Below are positions 18,774-27,992 of a stretch of 45,164 nt of DNA, in pieces. The notes beneath the pieces are model-generated. The model was not told the origin of the DNA and did no database searches. It saw nothing but the letters and a program-made list of their open reading frames with translations. Source of the stretch: an uncultured Granulosicoccaceae bacterium (GTDB lineage: Bacteria > Pseudomonadota > Gammaproteobacteria > Granulosicoccales > Granulosicoccaceae). The position numbers and the translations under genes were made by a program. Each line of letters begins with the position of its first letter. Position 1 is the stretch's first letter. The stretch spans positions 1 to 45,164 of the forward strand of contig CALHNS010000043.1 of NCBI GenBank assembly GCA_938035125.1, written 5' to 3'.

Positions 18774-19298
18774 GTGCGCGCGCTGCTCGCCTTTGTTTTA
18801 TTAATTCTTAGCATTCCTGCCACGGCAACCGAGCGATATTACGGTGAGTACGTAATCGGTACGAGTGGTATTCGGCATACCGACTTGCAATTTCGAACCG
18901 TGGAAGGGCGTCTAACTCTGGGTGGGTACTTTGCCAAAGGGCTAGGAGCGGAAGTTTCCTTCGGTGGCCCATTTCGGGTGGGTGAAGATGAGGGTTTTAC
19001 TGTGCAGGTAGAAAACCTTGCCACCTTATCGATGCGATTCGAGTCCCCTCCTGCAGAAGGTTTGTCAGCTTATATCTTATTGGGCGTGTCCCGATTTGCG
19101 GTAAGCCAGAGGGGGGTAAATTCGTTAGGTGGCGCAAGAACAGTTCGAGAAAATTTTCAAGGCGCATCCTTCACTATTGGATTACGGCAGCAGTTGACCA
19201 ATTCTCGTTTGTCACTGGTGGGTGGCTACCAACTGCATTACGTCGATCAACCAATAGACATTGATGCGTGGACGTTTGGGGTGCGGGCAGCATGGTAG
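18774..19298 (+). CDS. Small outer-membrane beta-barrel protein
   Basis: This 174-residue protein starts at GTG 18774. A signal peptide is evident at about residues 1-19 (MRALLAFVLLILSIPATAT). The remainder alternates polar and hydrophobic residues as in OmpA/OmpW-like eight-stranded barrels. It ends in an aromatic residue (DAWTFGVRAAW), which suits recognition by the BAM machinery. The stop falls just upstream of, or overlaps, the start of the lipoprotein gene, so the two are probably co-translated. No specific family was recognised; no strong Shine-Dalgarno sequence is visible. Confidence 0.68.
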   Translation: MRALLAFVLLILSIPATATERYYGEYVIGTSGIRHTDLQFRTVEGRLTLGGYFAKGLGAEVSFGGPFRVGEDEGFTVQVENLATLSMRFESPPAEGLSAYILLGVSRFAVSQRGVNSLGGARTVRENFQGASFTIGLRQQLTNSRLSLVGGYQLHYVDQPIDIDAWTFGVRAAW

Positions 19299-19306
19299 CG
19301 AACATC

Positions 19307-20590
19307 ATGGTGAAAACAAACGCTTTTTTTAAAGCTGCGATTACACTTCTCGTAGCGCTTTCGCTAGCGTCTTGCGATGGTGATGTAAGACCTTTAGTTG
19401 AAGCGGTTGAAGCCAACGACATCGACTTGGCCACCATTGAAATTCAACCACCGGCAAGTTCACTAATGCCTTTGTTTGTAAGCCCTGGAGAAAGGCTTCA
19501 GTTCAGTATTTTGGGTCGAACCTTTGAGGGTCAGTCGGTAACTGTATCGCCGAATAATCGACGTTGGACCTCATCGAACAGCAACATAGCGTCAGTTAGT
19601 GATAACGGCTTAGTAGTAGCGCACAGTAATGGCACAGTTTCTATTTCAGCTCGTGTTGCCGGTGCCGTATCTCAACAATTTAATTTTGAAGTCTCCGATG
19701 CGCTTTTACAAGGCATTGAACGCATTGATGGCAATAATGGCGGCGATGTGTTGAACAGCTGCTTGCCGCAAAATTTTACCGCCATTGGAAATTATGGTGG
19801 CAGTGACTTACGTGCACTCACCGGTGTGGTGTGGAGCGTCAACACAGCATCGCAAATGATGGGCGCAGAGATTTTTACCAGCAACACAACACCCACAGGT
19901 GGCATTTCCTTGGTAGGGCGACAACCCACCGGGGGTAACGTGGGTGATGTTGTGCTAAACGCAACCTTTCCTGCCGATGATGAAATTGGACAAGCAGCGT
20001 TCTCTTTTGAGCGCCGTTTTCAAGTGAGCGATACGCTTACCGATCTTACAGTCGCCCCTGAGCGTGTGGACGTGGAAGTGGGCCGGACCACTCGATTGGT
20101 GGCGAGCGCCACTTACTCAAACCAAGCCAATCCTGTAACCGTAACTAATGGTGCCGAATGGCTTGTGGTTATGGGGGTAAATACGGTCACTGTAGGCACA
20201 GTGGGTAACAGTCCTGGCGTCGTTTCAGGGGTTACTGGTGGAACAGCAACGGTACGGGCTGTGTGTGGCAACGAGTTTGATGATGCGATAGTGATCAGCG
20301 CAAACAACAGCGGAAGTCTTTCGTTTAATCGCAATGGCACCATTTTATTAGAATTGAGTGATCGCACATTCAGTGGTCTTCGCTTATCCACCGGTGATAC
20401 GTTCAGTAGTAGCCCAGATCGAGATGTTACCAATGAGGCGCAGTGGAGTAGTTCCAATACCAACGTTGTGACGGTAGACACCGATGGCAGTGAGCGAGGA
20501 ACCCTTACCTTACTGTCAGAAGGTACGGCCACAATTTCTGCTGAATTTTTCGATACGGTCATTACAATAGACGTTCAAGTTAATAACTAA
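19307..20590 (+). CDS. Lipoprotein with bacterial Ig-like (Big2-type) domains
   Basis: Start ATG 19307 (427 aa) gives a short lipoprotein signal ending in the lipobox LSLASC with Cys23. ATG 19292 is an alternative that overlaps the upstream stop. The mature protein contains about three Ig-like modules, best seen near residues 35-120, 235-320 and 335-427. Each has the Big2 hallmarks W-S-S-x-N-x-x-(I/V)-x-(S/T)-V and G-T-(V/A)-(S/T)-I-(S/T)-A. It is likely anchored in the outer or inner membrane and facing the periplasm or surface. It ends 18 bp before moxR and may be co-transcribed with the Bat-like operon. Confidence 0.75.
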   Translation: MVKTNAFFKAAITLLVALSLASCDGDVRPLVEAVEANDIDLATIEIQPPASSLMPLFVSPGERLQFSILGRTFEGQSVTVSPNNRRWTSSNSNIASVSDNGLVVAHSNGTVSISARVAGAVSQQFNFEVSDALLQGIERIDGNNGGDVLNSCLPQNFTAIGNYGGSDLRALTGVVWSVNTASQMMGAEIFTSNTTPTGGISLVGRQPTGGNVGDVVLNATFPADDEIGQAAFSFERRFQVSDTLTDLTVAPERVDVEVGRTTRLVASATYSNQANPVTVTNGAEWLVVMGVNTVTVGTVGNSPGVVSGVTGGTATVRAVCGNEFDDAIVISANNSGSLSFNRNGTILLELSDRTFSGLRLSTGDTFSSSPDRDVTNEAQWSSSNTNVVTVDTDGSERGTLTLLSEGTATISAEFFDTVITIDVQVNN

Positions 20591-20608
20591 CATGCAGCGC
20601 AGTAAGTG

Positions 20609-21658
20609 ATGAGTTTGATAGAAGTGTTTAGCGGGCTTCAGCACCGCTTAGAATCGTCTGTTGTTGGGCAAGAATCCCTAGTGAATCGATTGCTTATCGC
20701 CTTATTGGTTGATGGGCATTTGTTGGTTGAGGGTGCGCCTGGGCTTGCTAAAACTCGTGCGATAAAATCTCTTGCCGATCAACTTGAAGCCGATTTTCGG
20801 CGAGTGCAATTCACCCCTGATTTACTCCCCGCTGACTTAACCGGTACTGAAGTGTATCGGCCCAGCGACGGTACCTTTGCGTTTCAAGAAGGGCCTTTAT
20901 TTAATAATTTGATTTTGGCTGATGAAATAAATCGAGCCCCTGCAAAAGTGCAGTCGGCATTGTTGGAAGCTATGGCAGAACAACAAATCACCGTCGGCCA
21001 TCACACCTACCATTTACCTGGTTTATTCATGGTAATGGCTACGCAGAACCCGATTGAGCAGGAAGGCACCTACCCCTTACCAGAAGCACAACTTGATCGC
21101 TTCTTAATGCACGTAAATATCGACTACCCGCCAGCTTCGAAAGAGATCGATATTCTTCGACTGGTGCGACGCGAAACTCGAGCGCAAGCGGTTAGCGATT
21201 CTGCCCCCGGTACCATGGATACCTCCATGGTGGGTGATGCCACCATCGATGTATCGACAGGGATGGGTGCAGAGCCTTCGGTTCGAGCAAGCGATATACA
21301 TGCAGCGCGCACCGCCGTATTGGAAGTGGGTGTGGCTGAGAACGTTGAAGACTATATGGTGCGATTGATAACGGCCACGCGTGTTACCGCATCCCGCACT
21401 GAAGCCACATCAGCTGATCACGCGTTTACGCGCTACATTGCTTACGGCGCAAGCCCACGTGGCACATTGGCCTTAGATTCCTGTGCTCGTGCACATGCTT
21501 GGTTATCTGGGCGTAGTCATGTGTCTCCCACTGATGTGCAAGCGGTCGTTCACGATGTATTGCGTCATCGTTTGGTGTTGTCCTTTGAAGCCGAGGCGAA
21601 CGGGGTAACATCTAATCAAGTGATTGACGAACTGGTGCGGCACGTCGCGGTGCCGTAA
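20609..21658 (+). CDS. MoxR-family AAA+ ATPase
   Basis: First gene of the Bat-like operon (349 aa from ATG 20609; GTG 20606 is directly adjacent). Walker A is GAPGLAKT, in the MoxR-typical form without the second glycine-lysine spacing seen in other AAA proteins. Walker B is LILADEINRAPAKVQSALLEAMAE, followed by sensor 1 MATQNPIEQEGTYPLPEAQLDRF. MoxR ATPases work as chaperones with VWA proteins. Between RRETRAQA and SVRASDIHAAR there is an extra low-complexity stretch of about 25 residues (about 195-220) not expected in the family. It contains an inverted repeat at DNA level (see findings). Confidence 0.92.
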   Translation: MSLIEVFSGLQHRLESSVVGQESLVNRLLIALLVDGHLLVEGAPGLAKTRAIKSLADQLEADFRRVQFTPDLLPADLTGTEVYRPSDGTFAFQEGPLFNNLILADEINRAPAKVQSALLEAMAEQQITVGHHTYHLPGLFMVMATQNPIEQEGTYPLPEAQLDRFLMHVNIDYPPASKEIDILRLVRRETRAQAVSDSAPGTMDTSMVGDATIDVSTGMGAEPSVRASDIHAARTAVLEVGVAENVEDYMVRLITATRVTASRTEATSADHAFTRYIAYGASPRGTLALDSCARAHAWLSGRSHVSPTDVQAVVHDVLRHRLVLSFEAEANGVTSNQVIDELVRHVAVP

Positions 21659-21662
21659 CGCC

Positions 21663-22637
21663 GTGGCTATAGCAACCCCATCACAGGTTTTTGCATCTCC
21701 TGTTCATACCCAGTTAGATGAACTGGTGCATCTGCAAACCATCGCAAGTTTAGTTACGTCCAGAAAAAGAAGAACGGCCGCTCGGCAACAAGGCACAGCG
21801 CCTTCAAAGCAATTTGGCCGCGGGCTTGATTTTGCTGAAGTGCGTGAATATCACGCAGGTGATGAAGTGCGCATGATGGATTGGAACGTAACCGCCAGAA
21901 CTGGCCGTGCTCATATAAAGCTGTTTATGGAAGAGCGTGAGCGACCCGTATTGTTCCTTGTGGATCAAACCAGTGCTATGCGTTTTGGCACAAAGGGGAT
22001 GTTTAAAAGCGCAATGGCAGCTCGTTTGTCGGCCCTTTTGGCATGGTGTGCTTTGGCCGATGGGGATCGCATAGGTGGCGCGGTTGCTTATCCATCTTCT
22101 GCGGTGCGATTCAAACCAGCCGGTCAGCGCCGCGGCATTATGCGTTTATTGCAATCGGTGGCTGTGGCCAGCGAAAAAGATGACGAGACGGATGTTCAAG
22201 TCAATCGGCGTTCCATACTTAGCGCTTTGCAACATATAAAGTCTATGGCACCTGCCGGCAGTCGGTTGGTTTTTGTCAGTGATTTTCAAACGATTGATAC
22301 ACGCATTGAACAAGAGATATCATCGCTGCTTCGGCGCGTAGAAATTACCCCCATATGCATTCAAGATGCATTGGAAAGTGAATTGCCAGCCCGTGGGGTA
22401 TTGCCGGTTCGAGCAAAACGCGGAGGTGGGCCATCGTTTGCGCTAAACACAGGAAGTGCTGCGCAAAAAGCTCATGCTTTGAAGTTTGAAAAAAATCGAA
22501 TGCGCATCAATGAATTGTTTTTAAGTGGAGGGCAAGCGGTTACTCATGTGCAGTCGCATGAACCCTTAGTTGATGCGGCTATGAAAGCGTGGTTTGGTGT
22601 AAAAATTAATCCTCAAGTCAATAACGCCCAACAATGA
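21663..22637 (+). CDS. DUF58 domain protein
   Basis: The start chosen is GTG 21663, 4 nt after the moxR stop, giving 324 aa that begin MAIATPSQVF; the frame is open upstream only inside moxR. The DUF58 signature is clear: GRGLDFAEVREYHAGDEVRMMDWNVTAR (about 52-80). It is followed by a VWA-like strand LFLVDQTSAMRFG in which the usual DxSxS is DQTSA. DUF58 genes almost always follow moxR and are thought to link the ATPase to its VWA targets. There are no obvious membrane segments. The next gene starts within its stop codon. Confidence 0.88.
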   Translation: MAIATPSQVFASPVHTQLDELVHLQTIASLVTSRKRRTAARQQGTAPSKQFGRGLDFAEVREYHAGDEVRMMDWNVTARTGRAHIKLFMEERERPVLFLVDQTSAMRFGTKGMFKSAMAARLSALLAWCALADGDRIGGAVAYPSSAVRFKPAGQRRGIMRLLQSVAVASEKDDETDVQVNRRSILSALQHIKSMAPAGSRLVFVSDFQTIDTRIEQEISSLLRRVEITPICIQDALESELPARGVLPVRAKRGGGPSFALNTGSAAQKAHALKFEKNRMRINELFLSGGQAVTHVQSHEPLVDAAMKAWFGVKINPQVNNAQQ

Positions 22638-23209
22638 CTGATTCTGCTAGCACACCTGAAGATATCAGCGATATTTCAGCCATGACGGATAAGGCTGAAT
22701 TGCTTGCACAGTTGCGTGAAGTTCACGTACCGGATGTCTCTTTCTGGCCTGCGCCAGGTTGGTGGCTATTACTCGTTCTGTTTATCGTTTTTATTATTGC
22801 TTTAAAGCTTCGTAAACGACAACAAGTACGATACGAAAACGAGGCATGGCGGCGTGAAGCCTTAGTTGAAATGTCACGGTTACAAAGTCGATTGCCACAA
22901 ACAACCGACAGCGAGCGTCATGATTTGGTGCAACAGGCTTCTGCTTTACTCAGACGCGTCATGATGCAGTCTTTTGGACGTAAGCAAGTTGCAGCCCTAA
23001 CCGCTAACGACTGGTTAAGTGAAGTGAGTACGCGCAGCGCTGTTGGCATGCTCGATGATTCGCTTCAGCCGCTACTGACTGATGTGCCGTATCAAACAAA
23101 GCCCAATGACTTGTCTTCAGAACATAATGTTGGCCAGTATTTTCTTTGGTTGCAGCAAACCATCGAAGGTTTACCCAATGTCGCATCTACACAGGGTGCA
23201 AAATTATGA
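22634..23209 (+). CDS. DUF4381 domain protein
   Basis: Small bitopic membrane protein (191 aa) with one transmembrane helix at about residues 43-59 after the family pattern LREVHVPDVSFWPAPGWWLLL. A basic stretch (KLRKRQQ) follows on the presumed cytoplasmic side. DUF4381 members are encoded between DUF58 and the VWA genes in Bat-like operons, as here. Start and stop overlap both neighbours by 4 bp. The biochemical function is not established. Confidence 0.85.
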   Translation: MTDSASTPEDISDISAMTDKAELLAQLREVHVPDVSFWPAPGWWLLLVLFIVFIIALKLRKRQQVRYENEAWRREALVEMSRLQSRLPQTTDSERHDLVQQASALLRRVMMQSFGRKQVAALTANDWLSEVSTRSAVGMLDDSLQPLLTDVPYQTKPNDLSSEHNVGQYFLWLQQTIEGLPNVASTQGAKL

Positions 23210-24207
23210 CACCCGATATGCATTTTGCTGGGGTGTATTGGGCATGGCCAATGGCATTGCTGGCTTGGCCGCTGCCTGTGCTAGCGATGTGGTTGTTGCC
23301 GCGCTATAAATCAAGCGGCGCACGGGCATTGTTAGTTGATGATCCGGGTGTGTGGTCAAGTCGATCCGGTGGTGCACAAGTTACCTGGTTACAACAACTG
23401 CTACTGGCGTTAATGTGGACAGCCTTAGTGCTTGCCGTGGCTCGCCCGCAAACTTTTTCAGAAAGCATATCGCTTCCTGATAGCGGGCGCGACTTAATGA
23501 TGGCTGTTGATATTTCGGGCAGTATGCGAGAACAAGATATTGCTTTAAATAATCGACCGGTAACACGAATGGCGGTAGTCAAGGCTGTGGGTGAAGACTT
23601 CATTGCACGCCGAGCAGGGGATCGCGTGGGTTTGATTTTATTTGGCTCACAAGCCTATGTTCAAACACCGCTTACCGAAGACCATGAAACTGTTCAATAT
23701 TTCTTACGAGATGCAGCCATTGGCTTAGCGGGGCGATCTACCGCTATTGGTGATGCCATAGGTTTAGCGGTGAAACGGTTACGTGAACGCAAAGCTGATA
23801 CTCGCGTATTGGTGTTACTAACCGATGGGGAAAATACAGCTGGTGTTCAACCTTTGGAAGCTGCCCAGCTGGCCGCTGATAACAATGTGCGCATATACAC
23901 AATCGGCATTGGTGCTGGGGGTTCTGCCAGTTTAGGTTTTGGGTTGCGTCGGCAGGAACTTGATGAAAGAAGCTTAACGGCTGTGGCAGAACTCACCGGT
24001 GGGAAATACTTCAGAGCACGTAACGCAAACGAATTAGAAACCATCTATGCAGACATCGATGCACTAGAGCCAACTGAAGAACTCAATGAAGGGTTCAGGC
24101 CTCGCCATGAACGCTTTGTTTGGCCACTTGCAATGAGTTTATTACTCAGTATGTTGTGGGGTTTCACTCGTCTGAATCGAGGATTGGCTGGAGGATTGAG
24201 TGAATGA
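23206..24207 (+). CDS. VWA-domain membrane protein, BatA-like
   Basis: ATG 23206 was chosen for its 4-bp overlap with the DUF4381 stop (333 aa). Two N-terminal hydrophobic segments (about 13-32 and 60-79) precede a von Willebrand A domain with a complete MIDAS start DISGS (102-106), followed by LFGSQAYVQTPLTED and VLLTDGENTAG. A C-terminal helix (about 305-325) ends the protein. This is the BatA layout: an inner-membrane protein with a metal-binding VWA domain, presumably acted on by MoxR. The next gene overlaps it by 4 bp. Confidence 0.9.
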   Translation: MTPDMHFAGVYWAWPMALLAWPLPVLAMWLLPRYKSSGARALLVDDPGVWSSRSGGAQVTWLQQLLLALMWTALVLAVARPQTFSESISLPDSGRDLMMAVDISGSMREQDIALNNRPVTRMAVVKAVGEDFIARRAGDRVGLILFGSQAYVQTPLTEDHETVQYFLRDAAIGLAGRSTAIGDAIGLAVKRLRERKADTRVLVLLTDGENTAGVQPLEAAQLAADNNVRIYTIGIGAGGSASLGFGLRRQELDERSLTAVAELTGGKYFRARNANELETIYADIDALEPTEELNEGFRPRHERFVWPLAMSLLLSMLWGFTRLNRGLAGGLSE

Positions 24208-25199
24208 TTGACTCTATTCACTGGTTACGTCCTTTGTGGCTACTGGCGATATTCCCATTGCTTGTATTGTGGTGGTGGGTAATTCGGCACCGTTTAGCGT
24301 CCAGTGCTTGGGAAAATTTTGTTGACCCCGAGCTTCAACCCTTTGTGTTGGCCCCGAGCTCGAAGGGTTCTCGCATAGGTATTCACGTTTTATTCATCAC
24401 TTGGTTGATAGGCTTGTTGGTTTTAGCTGGGCCGGTGTGGGAGCAACAACCCGTGCCAGTTTATGAAGCTCGGCCGTCAATGTTAGTGGTGATGGATATA
24501 TCACCCTCAATGGATCTGGATGATTTAGCCCCTTCAAGAATGCAGCGCGCAGTTTTTAAATTATCCGATTTGTTGGATTTGGCTAAAGGCATCGAGATCG
24601 GTATGTTGGTGTTTGCAGAACGCCCTTACGTGGTTAGCCCGTTAACCGATGATGTGAGCACGTTGCAGGCTTTTTTACCGTCGATATCTACGGCTTTAGC
24701 CCCTGTTCGAGGAAGCCAATTAAACTTAGCCATTGATCGTGCCGTGGAACTATTACAACAAGCTAAGAAGCCTGATGGGCAAATCGTCTTAATAACCGAT
24801 AGTGATGTTTCAGAGCGAGATATTGATGCAGCAAGGGCTGCTTTTGATGCGGGTTTCCGTGTTTCGGTTATTGGAGTGGGAACGCGTAACGGTGCACCGC
24901 TTCGAGATGCGCAAGGAAATTTTGCGCGCAACGCCAACGGTGATGTAGTGATTCCAAAACTCAATATGGTAGAGCTAGGAAAGCTATCACAAGCAGGCGG
25001 CGGTATCAGTTCAACCATTAGTGCGAGCGGCGCTGATATAAAATCTGTGGTTGAACTGTCTAACGCAAGCCCAGTAAACGCTATTGAAACGAGCAGCGAC
25101 ACGCCCGTATCTGACTATTGGGTTGAGCATACGGTTTGGGTGTTGCCGTTGTTTTTATTATTGGGGTTAGGTGTTTTTCGTAAGGGGCTGGTGTTATGA
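24204..25199 (+). CDS. VWA-domain membrane protein, BatB-like
   Basis: Second VWA protein (331 aa), with the same architecture as its upstream neighbour. There are two N-terminal hydrophobic segments (about 10-27 and 58-76), MIDAS DISPS (98-102), later VLITDSDVSERD, and a C-terminal transmembrane helix (about 311-326). The pair fits the usual BatA/BatB arrangement and probably arose by duplication. It overlaps both neighbours by 4 bp. Metal binding is expected from the intact DxSxS motif but is not shown. Confidence 0.9.
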   Translation: MIDSIHWLRPLWLLAIFPLLVLWWWVIRHRLASSAWENFVDPELQPFVLAPSSKGSRIGIHVLFITWLIGLLVLAGPVWEQQPVPVYEARPSMLVVMDISPSMDLDDLAPSRMQRAVFKLSDLLDLAKGIEIGMLVFAERPYVVSPLTDDVSTLQAFLPSISTALAPVRGSQLNLAIDRAVELLQQAKKPDGQIVLITDSDVSERDIDAARAAFDAGFRVSVIGVGTRNGAPLRDAQGNFARNANGDVVIPKLNMVELGKLSQAGGGISSTISASGADIKSVVELSNASPVNAIETSSDTPVSDYWVEHTVWVLPLFLLLGLGVFRKGLVL

Positions 25200-26185
25200 C
25201 ACAACGCGGCACTCTGTCTATCTTATCCACCACGATTCTTGGCCTGTTTCTTAGTCTGTTGCTATTTAGCCCTGTGGTGGCACAAGAAACGTCTGCTTTC
25301 TCAATCCCTAAAACCTTTCGAGATTGGTGGCAAACGCCTGACCAACAAGCTCAAAGCGCTTGGAACCAAGGTGATAACGAGCGTTTATCGAAAGTAGCGC
25401 CTTCTAATCAATGGCGGGCAGCGGCAGCGTATCGTAAAGGCGATTATGAAACCGCCAAAGAAGCCTACTCCAGTGCTCTTAACGGTGAGGATACGGAAAA
25501 TTCATCGGTGCCTATCTTAGATAACGTGGCAATGTCTGTATTCAATCAGGCCACAACTGACATACAGTTAGGGAATTACGCAAGCGCTATTGAACAGTTG
25601 GATGCGCTATTAGCAGAACAGCCTGAGCATTCGGATGCGATAAGAAACCGCGCTATAGCCGAACGCTTATTAGAGCTTGAACAGCAGCCGCAAGAGGGAG
25701 AGGGCCAAGGAGAGCAAGGAGAGCAGTCCGAATCGGATGCATCGGATTCTGATGATGCACAAAATGCGGATGAGTCTGGTGACTCAAGTGAATCGGAACA
25801 GCAAGAAGGTGCGGACGGTGAAGAATCAAGTGAGCCCAGTGATGAGTCTTCTGAGCAAGGTGAGCCTTCGGGTGATCCATCAGATTCTGAAAGCGAAGAC
25901 TCTAGCGATAGCGCAACAGGCAATGAACAAAGTGATGATGAAATTGAAGCGGCTCGTCAAGCATTGCAAGCGGCAAGTGATGCGCAACAAGATGAATCCA
26001 GTGAAACTGATGCTCAGCCAATAGCGGCTGAACTTAGTGATGAACCCATCAGTGAACAAGATCAGGCCACTGAACAGTGGCTTCGGCAAATCCCGGATGA
26101 CCCAGATGATTTATTGCGTCGTAAATTGTTGCAGAATCATCGCAGCGAATATCCGGATGTGCAGGTGAACGGACGTGGTTGGTAA
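25196..26185 (+). CDS. TPR protein with acidic low-complexity region, BatC-like
   Basis: Exported protein of 329 aa with a signal sequence at about 1-30. Two to three TPR-like helices occur at about 72-160 (AAAYRKGDYETAKEAYSSAL; GNYASAIEQLDALL). Next comes an extended Glu/Ser/Asp/Gln-rich tract (about 164-250) that is probably disordered. The C-terminus carries the family hallmark IPDDPDDLLRRKLLQNHR (about 299-316). In related operons this TPR gene is fused to, or follows, the second VWA gene. Its role is probably scaffolding in the periplasm; this is inferred. Confidence 0.86.
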   Translation: MTQRGTLSILSTTILGLFLSLLLFSPVVAQETSAFSIPKTFRDWWQTPDQQAQSAWNQGDNERLSKVAPSNQWRAAAAYRKGDYETAKEAYSSALNGEDTENSSVPILDNVAMSVFNQATTDIQLGNYASAIEQLDALLAEQPEHSDAIRNRAIAERLLELEQQPQEGEGQGEQGEQSESDASDSDDAQNADESGDSSESEQQEGADGEESSEPSDESSEQGEPSGDPSDSESEDSSDSATGNEQSDDEIEAARQALQAASDAQQDESSETDAQPIAAELSDEPISEQDQATEQWLRQIPDDPDDLLRRKLLQNHRSEYPDVQVNGRGW

Positions 26186-27911
26186 AGTGCGAATTATACA
26201 AACAACGCTTCTATTAGTATTAATCTTAATTGGGCTGAAAGTAGCTGAAGTGCATGCGCAGGCTGCACCGGCATCGGTTGTGGCTGAGTTGTCGCAAGCA
26301 AGCGTTACGTTTGGTGATTCGGTATCGCTTACGGTAACCGCACGCAATATGGATGCAGGTATTGATCTGTCACCCTTAGAAGCTCTGTTTAACGTAACGG
26401 GGCGTTCCAGCTCTCGAGAAGTTAATATCATCAACGGTGTTGAAACCGTATTGGTAAATTGGGTAATTCAAATTGAACCCAAGCAAACTGGTGTGCTGAC
26501 AGTGCCGCCTATAAAAGTGGGTAACTTCAGTACGCAGCCGCTTGCTTTAAACGTAAGTGGCCCTCCCACAGGTGCCAACCGGGTGTTGTTTATCGAAGTT
26601 AGCGCTGATACGGAAAATCCCTACGTGCAGTCCCAAGTCTTACTTACCATAAAGGTATGGCAATCGATAAAAGTGTTGGAAAGCAGTAAGGTAAATTTAG
26701 GTTCGGATCTTTTTCAAACCGTTGCGTTAGAGCGTGATAAAGAATACATAGCCACTCGCGATGGCAAAGAATTTTTAGTTCAAGAACAGCAATTTGCACT
26801 GTTTCCTCAAGCCAGTGGTGTGCACACCTTCGGTCCGATCGAACTTAGGGCTAAAATTCCTGTTAATAACAGCCGAACGCAAGGTTTTTTTACACCCAGT
26901 AGAAGCGTTAAGCGGTTAAGTCAGCCAATTACTTTAAACGTTAAACCTCGACCAGACACTGTTGATGGGCAATGGTGGTTGCCAGCGCAGGATGTTCAAA
27001 TTGAAGATTCATGGTCAACTGATCCTGCCAATTTCAGTGCGAACGACACCATTACCCGAACCATTGAAATCACCGCGGTGGGCGTTAGTGGAGATCAATT
27101 GCCAGATATTGAGTTGCCAGAAATTGATGGGTTGAAGTTATACGCAGACAACATCGATCGAAGCTCAGTTGCCACTGATCAAGGCATTGTGTCGACACAA
27201 AAAGTGACTTGGGCTGTTGTGCCAGAACGCAATGGCGAGGTGGTAGTGCCGCCGATAACCTTAGGTTGGTTTAACACCGAAGATGGATCTTCAGAAGTGG
27301 CCGAACTGCCAGCGCAAACTGTGGTTATAAAAGATGTAATAGAGCAGGCTGCGCCGCTTGTTGCCACAGCACCTGTCACTGATGCGATTGGTGATGACAA
27401 TGACGAAGCTAATGATGCGTTGGTTGATCCCGTATCTTCCTCGCTGCCTCAAGATGAAGGCTTCTCCAAATGGGTGTGGTTAGCGTTAGGTGCTTTGGGT
27501 GTCTGTATTTTTCAAGCCATCGGATACGGTATTTGGGCGCTTCGCTCGAAACGGGAAGGCGATAAGTTGAAAGATCCTGCACAAGGTACAGACGCTGTGC
27601 GTGTCCCCTCGTTACAAAACGTCTCAAACGCTGCAAACAAACATCAATTGTCAGACTTTCAAAGTGCTGTTTTACAATGGGCGCATGAATTTTGGCCACA
27701 AAGCCCACCTAATAATCTGTTGTCGGTTGCCAAACGATTGCAGGAACCTAAGCTCATAAAAGTGTTCACTGAGGTGGATGCGGCGCTGTACGGCACCTCG
27801 GATGAATCGGTTTATTTGTTGGAAGTGGATAAGTTAATGCGATCCAGCGCAAGACAAATTGTTGACGCTGGAAAGGCTGATGTGGCTGTTTCAAAGCTGC
27901 CGGTGCTGTAA
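26175..27911 (+). CDS. BatD-like protein
   Basis: GTG 26175 (578 aa) is preceded by AGGTG seven nt upstream and overlaps the BatC stop by 11 bp; GTG 26187 is an alternative. A signal peptide spans about residues 1-29 (cleavage after VHA). The large periplasmic part is made of beta-rich modules with the BatD pattern (VVAELSQASVTFGDSVSLTV, then VFIEVSADTENPYVQSQVLLTIKV). It is followed by a transmembrane helix at about 433-455 and a cytoplasmic tail of about 120 residues. It closes the operon. BatD (oxygen-tolerance protein family) has been linked to stress and aerotolerance, but its mechanism is unclear. Confidence 0.88.
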   Translation: MVGKVRIIQTTLLLVLILIGLKVAEVHAQAAPASVVAELSQASVTFGDSVSLTVTARNMDAGIDLSPLEALFNVTGRSSSREVNIINGVETVLVNWVIQIEPKQTGVLTVPPIKVGNFSTQPLALNVSGPPTGANRVLFIEVSADTENPYVQSQVLLTIKVWQSIKVLESSKVNLGSDLFQTVALERDKEYIATRDGKEFLVQEQQFALFPQASGVHTFGPIELRAKIPVNNSRTQGFFTPSRSVKRLSQPITLNVKPRPDTVDGQWWLPAQDVQIEDSWSTDPANFSANDTITRTIEITAVGVSGDQLPDIELPEIDGLKLYADNIDRSSVATDQGIVSTQKVTWAVVPERNGEVVVPPITLGWFNTEDGSSEVAELPAQTVVIKDVIEQAAPLVATAPVTDAIGDDNDEANDALVDPVSSSLPQDEGFSKWVWLALGALGVCIFQAIGYGIWALRSKREGDKLKDPAQGTDAVRVPSLQNVSNAANKHQLSDFQSAVLQWAHEFWPQSPPNNLLSVAKRLQEPKLIKVFTEVDAALYGTSDESVYLLEVDKLMRSSARQIVDAGKADVAVSKLPVL

Positions 27912-27992
27912 GCGAACGCACAACCGATTACACTGTGCACAACGCAGCCGCGTTCATTCATGCACAGACACCCCACATTTTCAGGAGTTTTC

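Noticed and set aside
20113..20562. 149-residue minus-strand frame
   Set aside because: It is antisense to the Ig-like lipoprotein and has no domain or credible start; the Big2 pattern on the plus strand explains the region.
24626..25102. 158-residue minus-strand frame
   Set aside because: It is antisense to the well-supported second VWA gene and shows Ser/Ala/Thr-rich shadow composition with no recognisable motif.
25677..26024. 115-residue frame on the plus strand inside the BatC-like gene, and similar long frames on the minus strand there (25576-25923, 25653-25880)
   Set aside because: They lie in the repetitive acidic tract, where biased codons keep all frames open; the BatC frame has a signal peptide, TPRs and a conserved C-terminus.
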